Source of the DNA: Streptomyces tropicalis
Lineage (GTDB): Bacteria; Actinomycetota; Actinomycetes; Streptomycetales; Streptomycetaceae
Assembly: GCF_029269835.1 (NCBI RefSeq)
Contig: NZ_JARJBB010000005.1
Span: 62,001-126,000 of the forward strand
Direction: 5' to 3'
DNA length: 64,000 bases
The position numbers were made by a program, and so were the translations under genes. Of the stretch, positions 17,503 through 26,551 are shown piece after piece; the first letter of the stretch is position 1, and each line of letters opens with the position of its first letter. The notes under the pieces are model-generated. The model was not told where the DNA came from, searched no databases, and saw nothing but the letters and a program-made list of their open reading frames with translations.

Positions 17503-19440
17503 TCAGAGGGCGCGCTCCAGGCGCTCCGACATCAGCTGGACGAACCGTGCGGGGTCCTTCGGGCGGCCGCCCTCGGCCAGCACCGCCAGACCGTGCAGCA
17601 CCTCCACGGTTCCGGCGAGCCGGGTGCGGTCCTCGTTCTCCCGGTAGGCCTGGTTGAGCCCCTTCACGAGCTGGTGGTCCGGGTTGAGCTCCAGGATCCG
17701 GCGGGCGGGCGGGACCTCCTGGCCCATGGCCCGGTACATGTTCTCCAGGGCCGGGGTGAGTTCGTGCGCGTCGGAGACGATGCACGCCGGGGACACGGTG
17801 AGCCGGGACGACAGACGGACCTCCTTGATCCCCTCGTCCAGCTGCTCGGTCATCCAGCCGAGCAGGTCCGCGTAGGCGTCGGCCTGCTGCTCGCGCTCGG
17901 TGCCGGCGTCGTCGCCGGTGCGGCCGCCGAGGTCGATCTCGCCCTTGGCGACGGACCGCATCGGCTTGCCCTCGTACTCGCCCACCGCGTCGACCCACAC
18001 CTCGTCGACGGGGTCGGTGAGCAGCAGCACCTCGATGCCGCGGTCGCGGAAGGCCTCCATGTGCGGGGAGTTCTCGATGCTCCGGCGCGACTCGCCGGTC
18101 AGGTAGTAGATGTCCTCCTGACCGTCCTCCATCCGCTCCAGGTACCCCTTCAGCGTCGTCGGCCCGCCGTCGCCGTACGTGGTCGGGAAGGAGGACACGG
18201 CGAGGAGCGCGTCGCGGTTCTCAGCGTCGGTGACCAGCCCCTCCTTCAGCACGGCGCCGAACTCCCGCCAGAAGGTGGTGTAGCGCTCCGGGTTCCTGGC
18301 CATCATGTCCTTCACCGAGGACAGCAGCTTCTTCGTCAGGCGGCGCTGCATCATGCGGATGTGGCGGTCCTGCTGCAGGATCTCGCGGGAGACGTTCAGC
18401 GAGAGGTCCTGGGCGTCGACGACTCCCTTGACGAAGCGCAGGTAGGAAGGCAGCAGCGCCTCGCAGTCGTCCATGATGAGGACCCGCTTGACGTACAGCT
18501 GCAGTCCGCGCCGGAAGCCCTGGGTGAAGAGGTCGTGCGGCGCGTGCGCGGGCACGAACAGCAGGGCCTGGTACTCGAAGGTGCCCTCCGCCTGGAGCCG
18601 GACCGTCTCCAGCGGGTCGCGCCAGTCGTGCCCGATGTGCTTGTACAGCTCGTGGTACTCGTCGTCGGACACTTCCTCGCGCGAGCGGGCCCACAGCGCC
18701 TTCATGGAGTTGAGCGTCTCGGGCGCGGCCGGCCCGCCCCCGGCCGCCTCGGCGCCGTCCCCGCCGGCCGGCGCCTCCTGTGCGGGGGCGGGCGTGACGA
18801 GCCGGATGGGCCAGGTGATGAAGTCCGAGTACTTCTTGACGATCTCCTTGATCTTCCGGGCGGAGGTGTAGTCGTGGAGCTGGTCGTCGGAGTCCGCGGG
18901 CTTCAGGTGCAGGGTGACGGAGGTGCCCTGCGGCGCGTCGTCGACCGTCTCCATGGTGTATGTGCCCTCGCCGCGGGAGGTCCAGCGGGTGCCCCGGGCC
19001 TCGCCGGCCCGCCGGGTCAGCAGGGTCATCTCGTCGGCGACCATGAAGCCCGAGTAGAAGCCGACGCCGAACTGGCCGATGAGCCCCTCGGCCCCCGCCG
19101 CGTCCTTGGCCTCCTTCAGCTCCTCCAGGAAGGCGGCCGTGCCGGAGTGGGCGATGGTGCCGATCAGGCGCCCCACCTCGTCGTGCGTCATCCCGATGCC
19201 GTTGTCGCGCACGGTGAGGGTGCGGGCGTCGCCGTCGGGCTCGATCTCGATGTGCAGGTCGGACGTGTCGGCGCCGGGCGCGTCGTCCCGGAGCGCCGCG
19301 AGGCGCAGCTTGTCCAGCGCGTCGGACGCGTTGGAGACGAGCTCGCGCAGGAACACATCCTTGTTCGAGTAGACCGAGTGGATCATCAGCTGGAGCAGCT
19401 GACGGGCCTCTACCTGGAACTCAAACGTTTCGGTCGGCAT
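17503..19440 (-). CDS. htpG: Molecular chaperone HtpG (Hsp90)
   Basis: A 645-residue cytosolic Hsp90. The GHKL ATPase is intact: Glu33 and Asn37 in [15 protein letters not shown], the DNGIGMT ATP-binding motif near residue 82, and the [13 protein letters not shown] lid hinge near 125. The middle-domain catalytic loop with [12 protein letters not shown] and the C-terminal dimer region follow. Length and domain order are those of bacterial HtpG. An alanine/glycine-rich insertion near residue 225-245 ([16 protein letters not shown]) is typical of actinobacterial members. It is a single-gene unit, convergent with the Rv1733c-like gene and divergent from a mycothiol-enzyme gene. Confidence 0.97.
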
Positions 19441-19581
19441 GGTTCGCCCTTACCTCGCAAGTCGCCGTGCGGCCATCACTACTGGTGGCTGTCACTGTAA
19501 AACACCACATCGGGCGGTGACTTGTTCCCGGCCGCGGGTCCGGGCGGTCGCGGCGGGCGGGCGTCCGGCAGACTCACCGTC

Positions 19582-20319
19582 ATGGAGACTGTCGCATTCC
19601 TCGACGCACTGGACCGGGAGGGCCGCCTGCTCGCGGCGGCCGCCGAGGACGCGGGGACCGGCGCCCGGGTGCCGACCTGCCCGGGATGGCGGGTCCGGGA
19701 CCTGCTGCGCCACACGGGCGCGGTGCACCGTTGGGCCGCGGGATTCGTCGCGGAGGGGCGCACCGCGCCGGTCCCCCTGGACGCCGGGCCCGACCTCGAC
19801 GGCGACGCGCTCGTGGCCTGGTACCGGGACGGTCACCGCCGCCTCGTCGGGACGCTGGCGCAGGCGCCCGCGGACGTGGCCTGCTGGACGTTCCACCCCG
19901 CGCCGTCGCCGTCCCCGCTGGCCTTCTGGACCCGGCGGCAGGCGCACGAGACGGCCGTGCACCGGTACGACGCCGAGGCGGCCCGCGGGGGCGCGCCGAC
20001 GGCGGTCGGCGCGGACTTCGCCGTGGACGGGATCGACGAGCTGCTCCGCGGCTTCCACGCCCGGTCCCGCAGCAGGCTGCGCACGGACGAGCCGCGGACC
20101 GTACGGGTGCGCGCCACGGACACCGGCGCGGTGTGGACGGTACGCCTGTCCGCGGGCCCGCCGGCCGCCGCACCGGAGGACACCCCGACGGCGGACGCCG
20201 AACTGGCGGGCCCCGCGGCGCGGTTGTACCTGGCGCTGTGGAACCGGCTGCCGGTGCCCGTGACCACCGGCGACCGCGCGCTCGCGGAGCTGTGGCGGGA
20301 GAGGGCGGCCATCGTCTGA
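19582..20319 (+). CDS. Mycothiol-dependent maleylpyruvate isomerase-family protein
   Basis: A 245-residue protein of the DinB-like/MDMPI family. The N-terminal four-helix bundle has the metal-site pattern VPTCPGWRVRDLLRHTGAVHRWA and HETAVHRYDAEAA; the C-terminal MDMPI domain follows with AELAGPAARLYLALWNRLP. Characterised members isomerise maleylpyruvate using mycothiol, but most Streptomyces paralogues have unknown substrates, and no gentisate-pathway gene is nearby. A CAGACT box lies seven bases before ATG 19582 and no ribosome site is present, so the transcript may be leaderless. The gene converges on the response regulator gene. Confidence 0.85.
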   Translation: METVAFLDALDREGRLLAAAAEDAGTGARVPTCPGWRVRDLLRHTGAVHRWAAGFVAEGRTAPVPLDAGPDLDGDALVAWYRDGHRRLVGTLAQAPADVACWTFHPAPSPSPLAFWTRRQAHETAVHRYDAEAARGGAPTAVGADFAVDGIDELLRGFHARSRSRLRTDEPRTVRVRATDTGAVWTVRLSAGPPAAAPEDTPTADAELAGPAARLYLALWNRLPVPVTTGDRALAELWRERAAIV

Positions 20320-20339
20320 CCCGCGGGCCCGCACCGGCG

Positions 20340-20371
20340 CCGTCCGGCTGCGGCCCCGGGCCGCCCGACGG
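20340..20371. terminator. Bidirectional two-part stem between convergent genes
   Basis: GCGGC/GCCGC (20350-20354 and 20360-20364) forms an inner stem. CCGTC/GACGG (20340-20344 and 20367-20371) forms an outer one, separated by a small internal loop. It fits the 70-base gap between stops at 20319 and 20390. Confidence 0.45.
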
Positions 20372-20389
20372 GGCACCGGCGCGGGGCGC

Positions 20390-21055
20390 TCAGCCCAGCC
20401 AGCCCGGCCGGACCAGCCCCGACTCGTAGGCGAGGACGACGAGTTGGGCGCGGTCCCGGGCGCCGAGCTTCACCATCGTACGGCTGACGTGGGTCTTGGC
20501 GGTGAGCGGGCTGACGACCAGGCGGCGGGCGATCTCCTCGTTGGACAGGCCGATGCCGACCAGCGCCATCACCTCCCGTTCCCGGTCGGTGAGGCGTGCG
20601 AGGACGTCCGCCGTCGCGGGTTCCTTGGAGCGGGCGGCGAACTCGGCGATCAGGCGGCGGGTCACCCCCGGCGACAGCAGCGCGTCGCCCGCGACCACCG
20701 CCCTGACCGCGCGCAGGAGTTCGTCGGGTTCGGTGTCCTTCACCAGGAAGCCGGAGGCTCCGGCGCGGATCGCCTCGAAGACGTACTCGTCGAGCTCGAA
20801 GGTGGTCAGCACGACCACCCTGACGTCGCGCAGCCCGGCGTCCCCGGTGATGCGGCGGGTCGCCGCCAGCCCGTCGAGCACGGGCATGCGGATGTCCATG
20901 AGGACCACGTCGGGCCGCAGTTCGCGCGCCCGGCGCACGGCCTCCTCGCCGTCCGCGGCCTCCCCCGCGACGGCGATGTCGGCCTGGGCGTCGAGCAGTG
21001 CCTTGAAACCGGCACGCACCAGCGACTGGTCGTCGGCGAGCAGGACGCGGATCAC
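20390..21055 (-). CDS. NarL/LuxR-type response regulator
   Basis: A 221-residue DNA-binding response regulator. The receiver domain has the acidic pair Asp8/Asp9, phospho-acceptor Asp54 in VVLMDIRMP, and Lys106 in GFLVKDTEP. The C-terminal LuxR helix-turn-helix is LTDREREVMALVGIGLSNEEIARRLVVSPLTAKTHVSRTMVKL. The GTG start overlaps the end of the kinase gene by four bases, so the two are translationally coupled, and the kinase gene is upstream in transcription order. The target genes are not apparent: the nearest are a mycothiol enzyme (convergent) and a TetR gene. Confidence 0.93.
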   Translation of the reverse strand: MIRVLLADDQSLVRAGFKALLDAQADIAVAGEAADGEEAVRRARELRPDVVLMDIRMPVLDGLAATRRITGDAGLRDVRVVVLTTFELDEYVFEAIRAGASGFLVKDTEPDELLRAVRAVVAGDALLSPGVTRRLIAEFAARSKEPATADVLARLTDREREVMALVGIGLSNEEIARRLVVSPLTAKTHVSRTMVKLGARDRAQLVVLAYESGLVRPGWLG

Positions 21056-22275
21056 CGTTCCTCCTCCGCGGGGGACAGGGGCAGTTCGGCGCGCACCCGC
21101 CAGCCGCCGCCGGGGCGCGGGCCCGCCTCGACGGTGCCGCCGAGGGCCGCGGCCCGCTCCCGCATCCCGGCGAGCCCGTTGCCGCTGCCGCCGGCGTCGC
21201 CGCCGGTGGCGGGTCCGTCGTCGTCGACGCGCAGGCGCAGCGTGCCGCCCTCCCGGGCCAGGCGCAGCCGGGCGTGCCGTGATCCGGAGTGGCGCAGCAC
21301 GTTGGTGAGGGCCTCCTGGACGATCCGGAAGGCGGCGAGGTCGGTGGCCGGCGGCAGCCGGGGCGGCTCGCCCTCGGTGGTGACCGTCAGGCCCGTGCGG
21401 GACGCCTGCTCCACCAGTTCGGGCAGCCGGTCCAGGCCGGGCGCCGGCGCGCGCGGTGCGTCGCCGGGGGCGCGCAGGGAGTCGAGCACCTGGCGCACTT
21501 CGCCGAGGGCCTCCTTGCTGGCGGCCCTGATCGTGGTGAGCGCGGTGCGCGCCTGTTCCGGCTCGGTGTCGAGGAGGGCGAGGCCGACGCCCGCCTGCAC
21601 ATGGATGACGGAGATGCTGTGCGCGAGGACGTCGTGCAGTTCCCGGGCGATGCGCAGCCGTTCGGCGTCCGCACGGCGGCGGGCCGCCCGCGCCCGCTCG
21701 GCACGCTCCTGGGCCCACTGCTCCCGGCGGGCGCGGGCCACTTCGGCGAGGGCGACGACGGCCACCACCCAGGTGGCGACGACGGCCTCCTGCCGCCAGG
21801 AGGCCGGCCCGTCGCCGGGCGGTGGCAGGACGCGGTACAGGAGGAGGGCGACCAGGGCGTGCCCGGCCCAGAGCAGGGCCACCGCCGTCCAGGCGGCCCG
21901 GCGGTGCCCCGTCACGACGGCGCTGAAGCAGGCGACGGCGACCGTCAGGAACACCGGTCCGTAGGGGTATCCGGCGGTGAGGTAGACCAGCGTCAGACCG
22001 GCCGCGCCGAGGACGACGGGCACCGGATGCCGGGTGCGCCACAGCAGCAGCACCGAGGCGGCGAGCAGCAGGGCGGCGCCGTACGCGTCCAGCGGCTCGC
22101 GGTGCCGCTGTCCGGCGGCGGCGGCATGGGTGCCGCCGAGCACGAGCAGCGTGAGCAGCACGGTGGAGACCACGGGAAGGCGCCGCGAGGACGGCTCGCC
22201 GCCGTGGTTCCACCAGGGCGGCCCGTGCCGCGCCCACCGCGGCGGGCCGCTCCCGCGCTCGCGTCGCTCTGCCAT
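21052..22275 (-). CDS. Sensor histidine kinase (DesK/NarX type, HisKA_3)
   Basis: A 407-residue membrane kinase. The N-terminal part (about 34-175) holds four to five hydrophobic helices with short loops and no large periplasmic sensor, which suggests sensing in or near the membrane. A basic coiled segment (about 180-208) leads to the HisKA_3 box RIARELHDVLAHSISVIHVQ with phospho-acceptor His214, then the HATPase domain with EALTNVLRHS, VDDDGPATGG and GNGLAGMRERAAALGG. ATG 22275 gives a usual-length N-terminus. It is encoded with its cognate regulator in a two-gene operon. The stimulus cannot be read from the sequence. Confidence 0.92.
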   Translation of the reverse strand: MAERRERGSGPPRWARHGPPWWNHGGEPSSRRLPVVSTVLLTLLVLGGTHAAAAGQRHREPLDAYGAALLLAASVLLLWRTRHPVPVVLGAAGLTLVYLTAGYPYGPVFLTVAVACFSAVVTGHRRAAWTAVALLWAGHALVALLLYRVLPPPGDGPASWRQEAVVATWVVAVVALAEVARARREQWAQERAERARAARRRADAERLRIARELHDVLAHSISVIHVQAGVGLALLDTEPEQARTALTTIRAASKEALGEVRQVLDSLRAPGDAPRAPAPGLDRLPELVEQASRTGLTVTTEGEPPRLPPATDLAAFRIVQEALTNVLRHSGSRHARLRLAREGGTLRLRVDDDGPATGGDAGGSGNGLAGMRERAAALGGTVEAGPRPGGGWRVRAELPLSPAEEER

Positions 22276-22388
22276 GACGGCCACGCTAGACCGCCCGGAC
22301 CGGGCACGGCGTCGCCCGGACGAGGTGATCATGCGTACTCCCCGGGGAGTACGGGCGCCGCGGGCCGGGGCGGCGGGGCGCCGCAGGC

Positions 22389-23078
22389 TCAGGCGGGGAG
22401 GCCGACCCCGGCCGCGAGCCGGACGGCAGCGTGCCGGAAGAACGGCGCGCGCTCCTCCACCACCCGCTCGAACTGGCCGAACAGCTCGAAGCCGACCAGG
22501 CCGAAGAGCTGCGCCCAGGCGGCGACGAGCGCCAGGGCCGCCTCGGGCGGCAGCTCCGGGGCGAGGTCGGCGGCGATCCGCGCGGCCTCCTCCCGCAGTC
22601 CGCCGGGGAGCGGGGGCGCGGCCAGCGCGCCCCGGCCGTGGGCGTCGCGGACGATGCCGACGAGGAGGAGGCCGACGCGCGCGGCGGGCAGGACCGTGGT
22701 CCGGGGGGCGGTGTAGCCGGGCACGGGCGACCCGTAGATGAGGGCGTACTCGTGCGGGTGGTCCAGCGCCCAGCCGCGGACCGCCTCGCACACGGCGGTC
22801 CAGCGGTCCAGCTCCCCGGCTCCGGCCACCGCGGCGTGCGCGGTCTCGGCGGCGCCGCCGAGGGAGTCGTAGGCGTCGATGATCAGGGCGGTCAGCAGGT
22901 CGTCGCGGCTGGGGAAGTAGCGGTAGAGGGCGGAGGAGACCATGCCGAGCGCGCGGGCCACGGCGCGCAGCGAGAGTTTCGACGCGCCCTCGGCGGCGAG
23001 CTGTCTGCGGGCCTCGTCCTTGATCGCGGCGGTGATCTCCGTCCTGGCCCGGGCACGGGCCCCCTGTGCGGTGCTCAT
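22389..23078 (-). CDS. TetR-family repressor with a TetR_C WHG-like domain
   Basis: A 229-residue regulator. The N-terminal helix-turn-helix SLRAVARALGMVSSALYRYFPSRDDLLTALI (about residues 35-65) follows an arginine-rich arm. The C-terminal helices include WALDHPHEYALIYGSPVPGY and LFGLVGFELFGQFE, typical of a TetR subgroup that often controls oxidoreductase genes. It diverges from a deazaflavin-dependent oxidoreductase gene, and the 132-base gap has two AGAGC-N3-GCTCT palindromes plus half sites, so it most likely represses both itself and that neighbour. ATG 23078 has no strong ribosome site. Confidence 0.9.
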   Translation of the reverse strand: MSTAQGARARARTEITAAIKDEARRQLAAEGASKLSLRAVARALGMVSSALYRYFPSRDDLLTALIIDAYDSLGGAAETAHAAVAGAGELDRWTAVCEAVRGWALDHPHEYALIYGSPVPGYTAPRTTVLPAARVGLLLVGIVRDAHGRGALAAPPLPGGLREEAARIAADLAPELPPEAALALVAAWAQLFGLVGFELFGQFERVVEERAPFFRHAAVRLAAGVGLPA

Positions 23079-23120
23079 GGACGCCAGTGTCCCACGCTCT
23101 CGGAGCAGTGCACACAAAAG

Positions 23121-23187
23121 AGAGCACCGCTCTTGCCAGAGAGCACCGGCCTCGGCCAGACTGAGGGCGAACGAGAGCACTGCTCTC
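23121..23187. promoter_or_regulatory. Two palindromic operators and a half site in the TetR/oxidoreductase promoter
   Basis: AGAGC-ACC-GCTCT at 23121-23133 and GAGAGC-ACT-GCTCTC at 23173-23187 are near-identical dyads. A single AGAGCACC half site lies between them at 23140-23147. The second dyad is 24 bases upstream of the oxidoreductase start. The repetition of the same arm makes an accidental origin unlikely. The divergent TetR protein is the expected binder. Confidence 0.7.
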
Positions 23188-23210
23188 ACATCTGCTTCCA
23201 GGAGGAAGTC

Positions 23211-23660
23211 ATGTCCGCCCACGTCCGCACGCCCGGCTGGTTCACCGTCAACGTCCTCAACCGCGCCGTGGCCTGGACCGCCCGCCGCGGGATCAGCGTG
23301 TGGGGCTCGCGGGTGCTGGCGGTGCGCGGCCGCACGAGCGGCCAGTGGCGCACCACCCCGGTGAACGTGCTCACCGTGGACGGGCAGCAGTACCTGGTCG
23401 CGCCCCGCGGCCATGTCCAGTGGACCCGCAACATGCGGGCCGCGGGCGGCGGCGAACTGCGCCTGGGCCGGCGGGTGGAGGTGTTCTCCGCGACCGAGGT
23501 GGCCGACGACGACAAGGCCCCGCTGCTGCGCGCCTACCTCCGCCGCTGGAAGGCGGAGGTCGGGGTGTTCTTCCACGGCGTCGGCCCCGAGTCCTCCGAC
23601 GAGGAGCTGCGCCGCATCGCCCCCGACCATCCGGTCTTCCGCATCACGGTCACGAACTGA
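23211..23660 (+). CDS. Nitroreductase-family deazaflavin (F420)-dependent oxidoreductase
   Basis: A 149-residue protein of the DDN/FDOR family, which uses the deazaflavin cofactor F420 to reduce varied substrates. The diagnostic central block VRGRTSGQWRTTPVNVLTVDGQQYLVAPRG and the following VQWTRNMRAAGGGELRLGRRVEVF are present. The short hydrophobic N-terminus (TVNVLNRAVAWTARRG) matches the family's membrane-associated helix. GGAGGA stands seven bases before ATG 23211. It diverges from a TetR gene with shared operators, a layout typical of inducible detoxifying reductases. The 3' end overlaps the convergent flavoprotein gene by 11 bases. Confidence 0.88.
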   Translation: MSAHVRTPGWFTVNVLNRAVAWTARRGISVWGSRVLAVRGRTSGQWRTTPVNVLTVDGQQYLVAPRGHVQWTRNMRAAGGGELRLGRRVEVFSATEVADDDKAPLLRAYLRRWKAEVGVFFHGVGPESSDEELRRIAPDHPVFRITVTN

Positions 23661-24885
23661 CGGTGTCCTCGGCGGCGGGCCGCCGGTCCAGCGCGGTCAG
23701 GGCGCGCTGCGCCAGCGGGTGAGCGCGCATCAGCTCGCCCAGCGAGGTGGAGCCGCGGGTGATGTCGCGGAAGGCGTTCCAGGCGGGGCGGAAGCCGGTC
23801 AGGACGGCGTGGAAGACACCGGGGCGGCGCTCGAAGGCCGCCAGCATGCGCTTGCCGACGGACATCTCGACGCCGAGTCCGGCCTTCACCGCGAAGGCGT
23901 AGTTCAGGGCCTGGCGGCGGGCGTCCACCGCGTCGTGCGCCTCCGCGATCCGCACCGCCCACTCCCCCGCGAGCCGCCCCGAGCGCAGCGCGAAGGAGAT
24001 GCCCTCGCGGGTCCACGGCTCCAGCAGTCCGGCCGCGTCCCCGCACACCAGCACCCGGCCGCGGGAGAGCGGGGAGTCGTCGGCACGGCAGCGCGTCAGA
24101 TGCCCGGAGGAGATGCTCGGCTCGAAGCCGGCCAGGCCGAGCCGGGCGATGAAGTCCTCCAGGTAGCGCTTGGTGGCGGCGCCCTCGCCGCGGGCGGAGA
24201 TCACGCCCACCGTCAGCGTGTCCCCCTTGGGGAACACCCAGCCGTAACTGCCGGGCAGCGGGCCCCAGTCGATGAGGACGCGGCCGCGCCAGTCCTCGGC
24301 GACGGTGTCCGGCACCGGGATCTCCGCCTCGAGGCCGAGGTCGACCTGGTCGACCTTCACCCCGACATGGGCTCCTATGCGGCTGGCGCTGCCGTCGGCG
24401 CCGACGACGGCGCGGGCCAGCACCGTCTCGCCGCCCTGGAGCACCACGGCCACCGTGCGCCGGTCCGGCACGGCCGAGCCGTGCTGCTCGACCCGCGACA
24501 CGGTCACGCCCGTGCGCAGCTCGGCGCCCGCCTTCTGCGCGTGCTCCACGAGCTGCTGGTCGAACTCCGGCCGGTTCACCAGCCCGAAGAGCATCCGCCG
24601 GGAGCGGCGGGTGCGGCTGAAGCGCCCGTTGTGGGAGAAGGTGACCGCGTGCACCCGGTCGCGCAGCGGCAGTTCGTACCCCGGGGGCAGGCAGTCGCGG
24701 GAGGGGCCGATGATACCGCCGCCGCACGTCTTGTAGCGGGGCAGCTCCGCCTTCTCCAACAGGAGCACGCTGCGCCCCGCGACCGCCGCCGCGTAGGCGG
24801 CCGAGGCCCCCGCGGGTCCCGCGCCCACCACGACGACGTCCCACACCCGCTGTACGTCGTCCGCCGAAGAGTTCTCGCTGCTCAC
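23650..24885 (-). CDS. Geranylgeranyl reductase-family FAD-dependent oxidoreductase
   Basis: A 411-residue flavoprotein. Residues about 14-45 are a Rossmann fold with GAGPAGASAAYAAAVAGRSVLLLEK. The family hallmark KTCGGGI follows near residue 52, and the second FAD motif VLVCGDAAGLLEPWTREGISFALRSG appears near 290. GGR-family enzymes saturate prenyl chains (menaquinone side chains, archaeal-type lipids) or act on other isoprenoids. In Streptomyces such proteins sometimes reduce menaquinone; no men or isoprenoid gene is adjacent, so the substrate is open. ATG 24885 is the only good start. The gene is convergent with the F420-type reductase, overlapping its stop. Confidence 0.87.
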   Translation of the reverse strand: MSSENSSADDVQRVWDVVVVGAGPAGASAAYAAAVAGRSVLLLEKAELPRYKTCGGGIIGPSRDCLPPGYELPLRDRVHAVTFSHNGRFSRTRRSRRMLFGLVNRPEFDQQLVEHAQKAGAELRTGVTVSRVEQHGSAVPDRRTVAVVLQGGETVLARAVVGADGSASRIGAHVGVKVDQVDLGLEAEIPVPDTVAEDWRGRVLIDWGPLPGSYGWVFPKGDTLTVGVISARGEGAATKRYLEDFIARLGLAGFEPSISSGHLTRCRADDSPLSRGRVLVCGDAAGLLEPWTREGISFALRSGRLAGEWAVRIAEAHDAVDARRQALNYAFAVKAGLGVEMSVGKRMLAAFERRPGVFHAVLTGFRPAWNAFRDITRGSTSLGELMRAHPLAQRALTALDRRPAAEDTVSS

Positions 24886-25101
24886 GATGGTCTACTGCTC
24901 CCGATCACGCCGGCTTCCGCTGCTGTCCCAGGCATCCTACGGCGGCCGTCGTGGCGGGCCGCTGTGGGAGGATCGGCAGGCCCGCACGACCCGTCCGGCG
25001 GCGGGCGCCTACGCTGACACGATCACCGTAGGACACGAACGCTCGGAAAAAGCCACCGAAGCGCTCACCCGTACACCGTCGCACCCACAAGGAGCGTGCC
25101 C

Positions 25102-26457
25102 ATGTCGTCGAATCCGGTCGCCGAGACCGTCGCCTCGCTGATGCCCCGGGCGCGGGAGGAACTCGCCGAGCTGGTGGCCTTCAAGTCGGTGGCGGACTTC
25201 GACCAGTTCCCGAGGAGCGAGAGCGAGGGCGCCGCCCGCTGGGTCGCGGACGCCCTGCGCACCGAGGGCTTCGAGGACGTGGCCCTCCTCGACACCCCGG
25301 ACGGCACGCAGTCCGTCTACGGCTTCCTGCCCGGCCCGGAGGGCGCCAGGACCGTCCTGCTCTACGCGCACTACGACGTGCAGCCGCCGCTGGACGAGGC
25401 GGGCTGGGACACGCCGCCGTTCGAGCTGACCGAGCGGGACGGCCGCTGGTACGGCCGCGGCGCCGCCGACTGCAAGGGCGGCATCATCATGCACCTGCTC
25501 GCGCTGCGCGCCCTGCGCGCCGCCGGCGGCGTCCCGGTGCACGTCAAGGTGATCGCCGAGGGCTCCGAGGAGCAGGGCACCGGTGGTCTGGAGCGGTACG
25601 CCGAGGCGCACCCGGAGCTGCTGAAGGCCGACGCGATCGTGATCGGCGACGCGGGCAACTTCCGCGTCGGACTGCCCACCGTCACCACCACGCTGCGCGG
25701 GATGACCCTGGTCCGGGTCCAGGTCGACACGCTGGAGGGCAACCTGCACTCCGGCCAGTTCGGCGGGGCGGCCCCCGACGCGCTCGGCGCGCTGATCCGG
25801 GTCCTGGACTCACTGCGCGCCGAGGACGGCTCGACCACGGTCGACGGCCTGACCGGCACCTCCGCCTGGGAGGGCCTCCAGTACGACGAGGGGCAGTTCC
25901 GCAAGGACGCCAAGGTGCTCGACGGCGTCGGCCTGATCGGCTCCGGCACGGTCGCCGACCGCATCTGGGCGCGCCCGGCGGTCACGGTCCTCGGCATCGA
26001 CTGCCCCCCGGTCGTGGGCGCCACCCCGTCGGTCCAGGCGAGCGCCCGCGCCCTGATCAGCCTGCGCGTGCCGCCGGGCGTGGACGCCGCCGAGGCGACG
26101 AAGCTGCTCCAGGCCCACCTGGAGGGGCGCACTCCGTGGGGCGCGCGGGTGCGCACCGAGCAGATCGGCCAGGGCCAGGCGTTCCGCGCCGACCCGGGCA
26201 GCCCGGCGTACCAGGCCATGTCCGACGCGATGGCGGTCGCCTACCCGGGCGAGGAGATGCAGTACGCGGGCCAGGGCGGCTCGATCCCGCTGTGCAACAC
26301 CCTGGCCTCGCTCTACCCGGAGGCGGAGATCCTCCTCATCGGCCTGAGCGAGCCGGAGGCGCAGATTCACGCGGTGAACGAGAGCGTCTCCCCCGAGGAG
26401 CTGGAGCGCCTGTCGGTGGCGGAAGCGCTGTTCCTCCGCACCTACGCGGCGGGCTGA
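25102..26457 (+). CDS. M20-family dipeptidase / zinc metallohydrolase
   Basis: A 451-residue co-catalytic zinc hydrolase of the M20 family (PepV/carnosinase-like). Metal ligands and catalytic residues are evident: His90 and Asp92 in YAHYDVQPP, Asp123 in GAADCKGG, Glu156-Glu157 in AEGSEEQGTGGL, Asp179 in IVIGDAGN, and His near residue 425 in AQIHAVNE. A dimerisation domain lies between. It would cleave dipeptides or N-acyl amino acids in the cytosol. ATG 25102 has CAAGGAG seven bases upstream; a GTG at 25096 is too close. Well-formed hairpins follow the stop, and the next gene is convergent. Confidence 0.92.
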   Translation: MSSNPVAETVASLMPRAREELAELVAFKSVADFDQFPRSESEGAARWVADALRTEGFEDVALLDTPDGTQSVYGFLPGPEGARTVLLYAHYDVQPPLDEAGWDTPPFELTERDGRWYGRGAADCKGGIIMHLLALRALRAAGGVPVHVKVIAEGSEEQGTGGLERYAEAHPELLKADAIVIGDAGNFRVGLPTVTTTLRGMTLVRVQVDTLEGNLHSGQFGGAAPDALGALIRVLDSLRAEDGSTTVDGLTGTSAWEGLQYDEGQFRKDAKVLDGVGLIGSGTVADRIWARPAVTVLGIDCPPVVGATPSVQASARALISLRVPPGVDAAEATKLLQAHLEGRTPWGARVRTEQIGQGQAFRADPGSPAYQAMSDAMAVAYPGEEMQYAGQGGSIPLCNTLASLYPEAEILLIGLSEPEAQIHAVNESVSPEELERLSVAEALFLRTYAAG

Positions 26458-26466
26458 CGGAGACCG

Positions 26467-26513
26467 CGCCCCGGCCGGGGCGGGCCCGGGCGTCCCCTCC
26501 GCTCCCGCGGAGG
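26467..26513. terminator. Two hairpins between convergent genes
   Basis: A perfect 16-base palindrome, CGCCCCGGCCGGGGCG, fills 26467-26482. CCTCCGC/GCGGAGG with a TCCC loop follows at 26496-26513. They sit between stops at 26457 and 26552 and probably terminate both genes. Confidence 0.6.
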
Positions 26514-26551
26514 CGGCGTCCCGACGGCCCCCCCGGCCCGGGCGACGGCCG

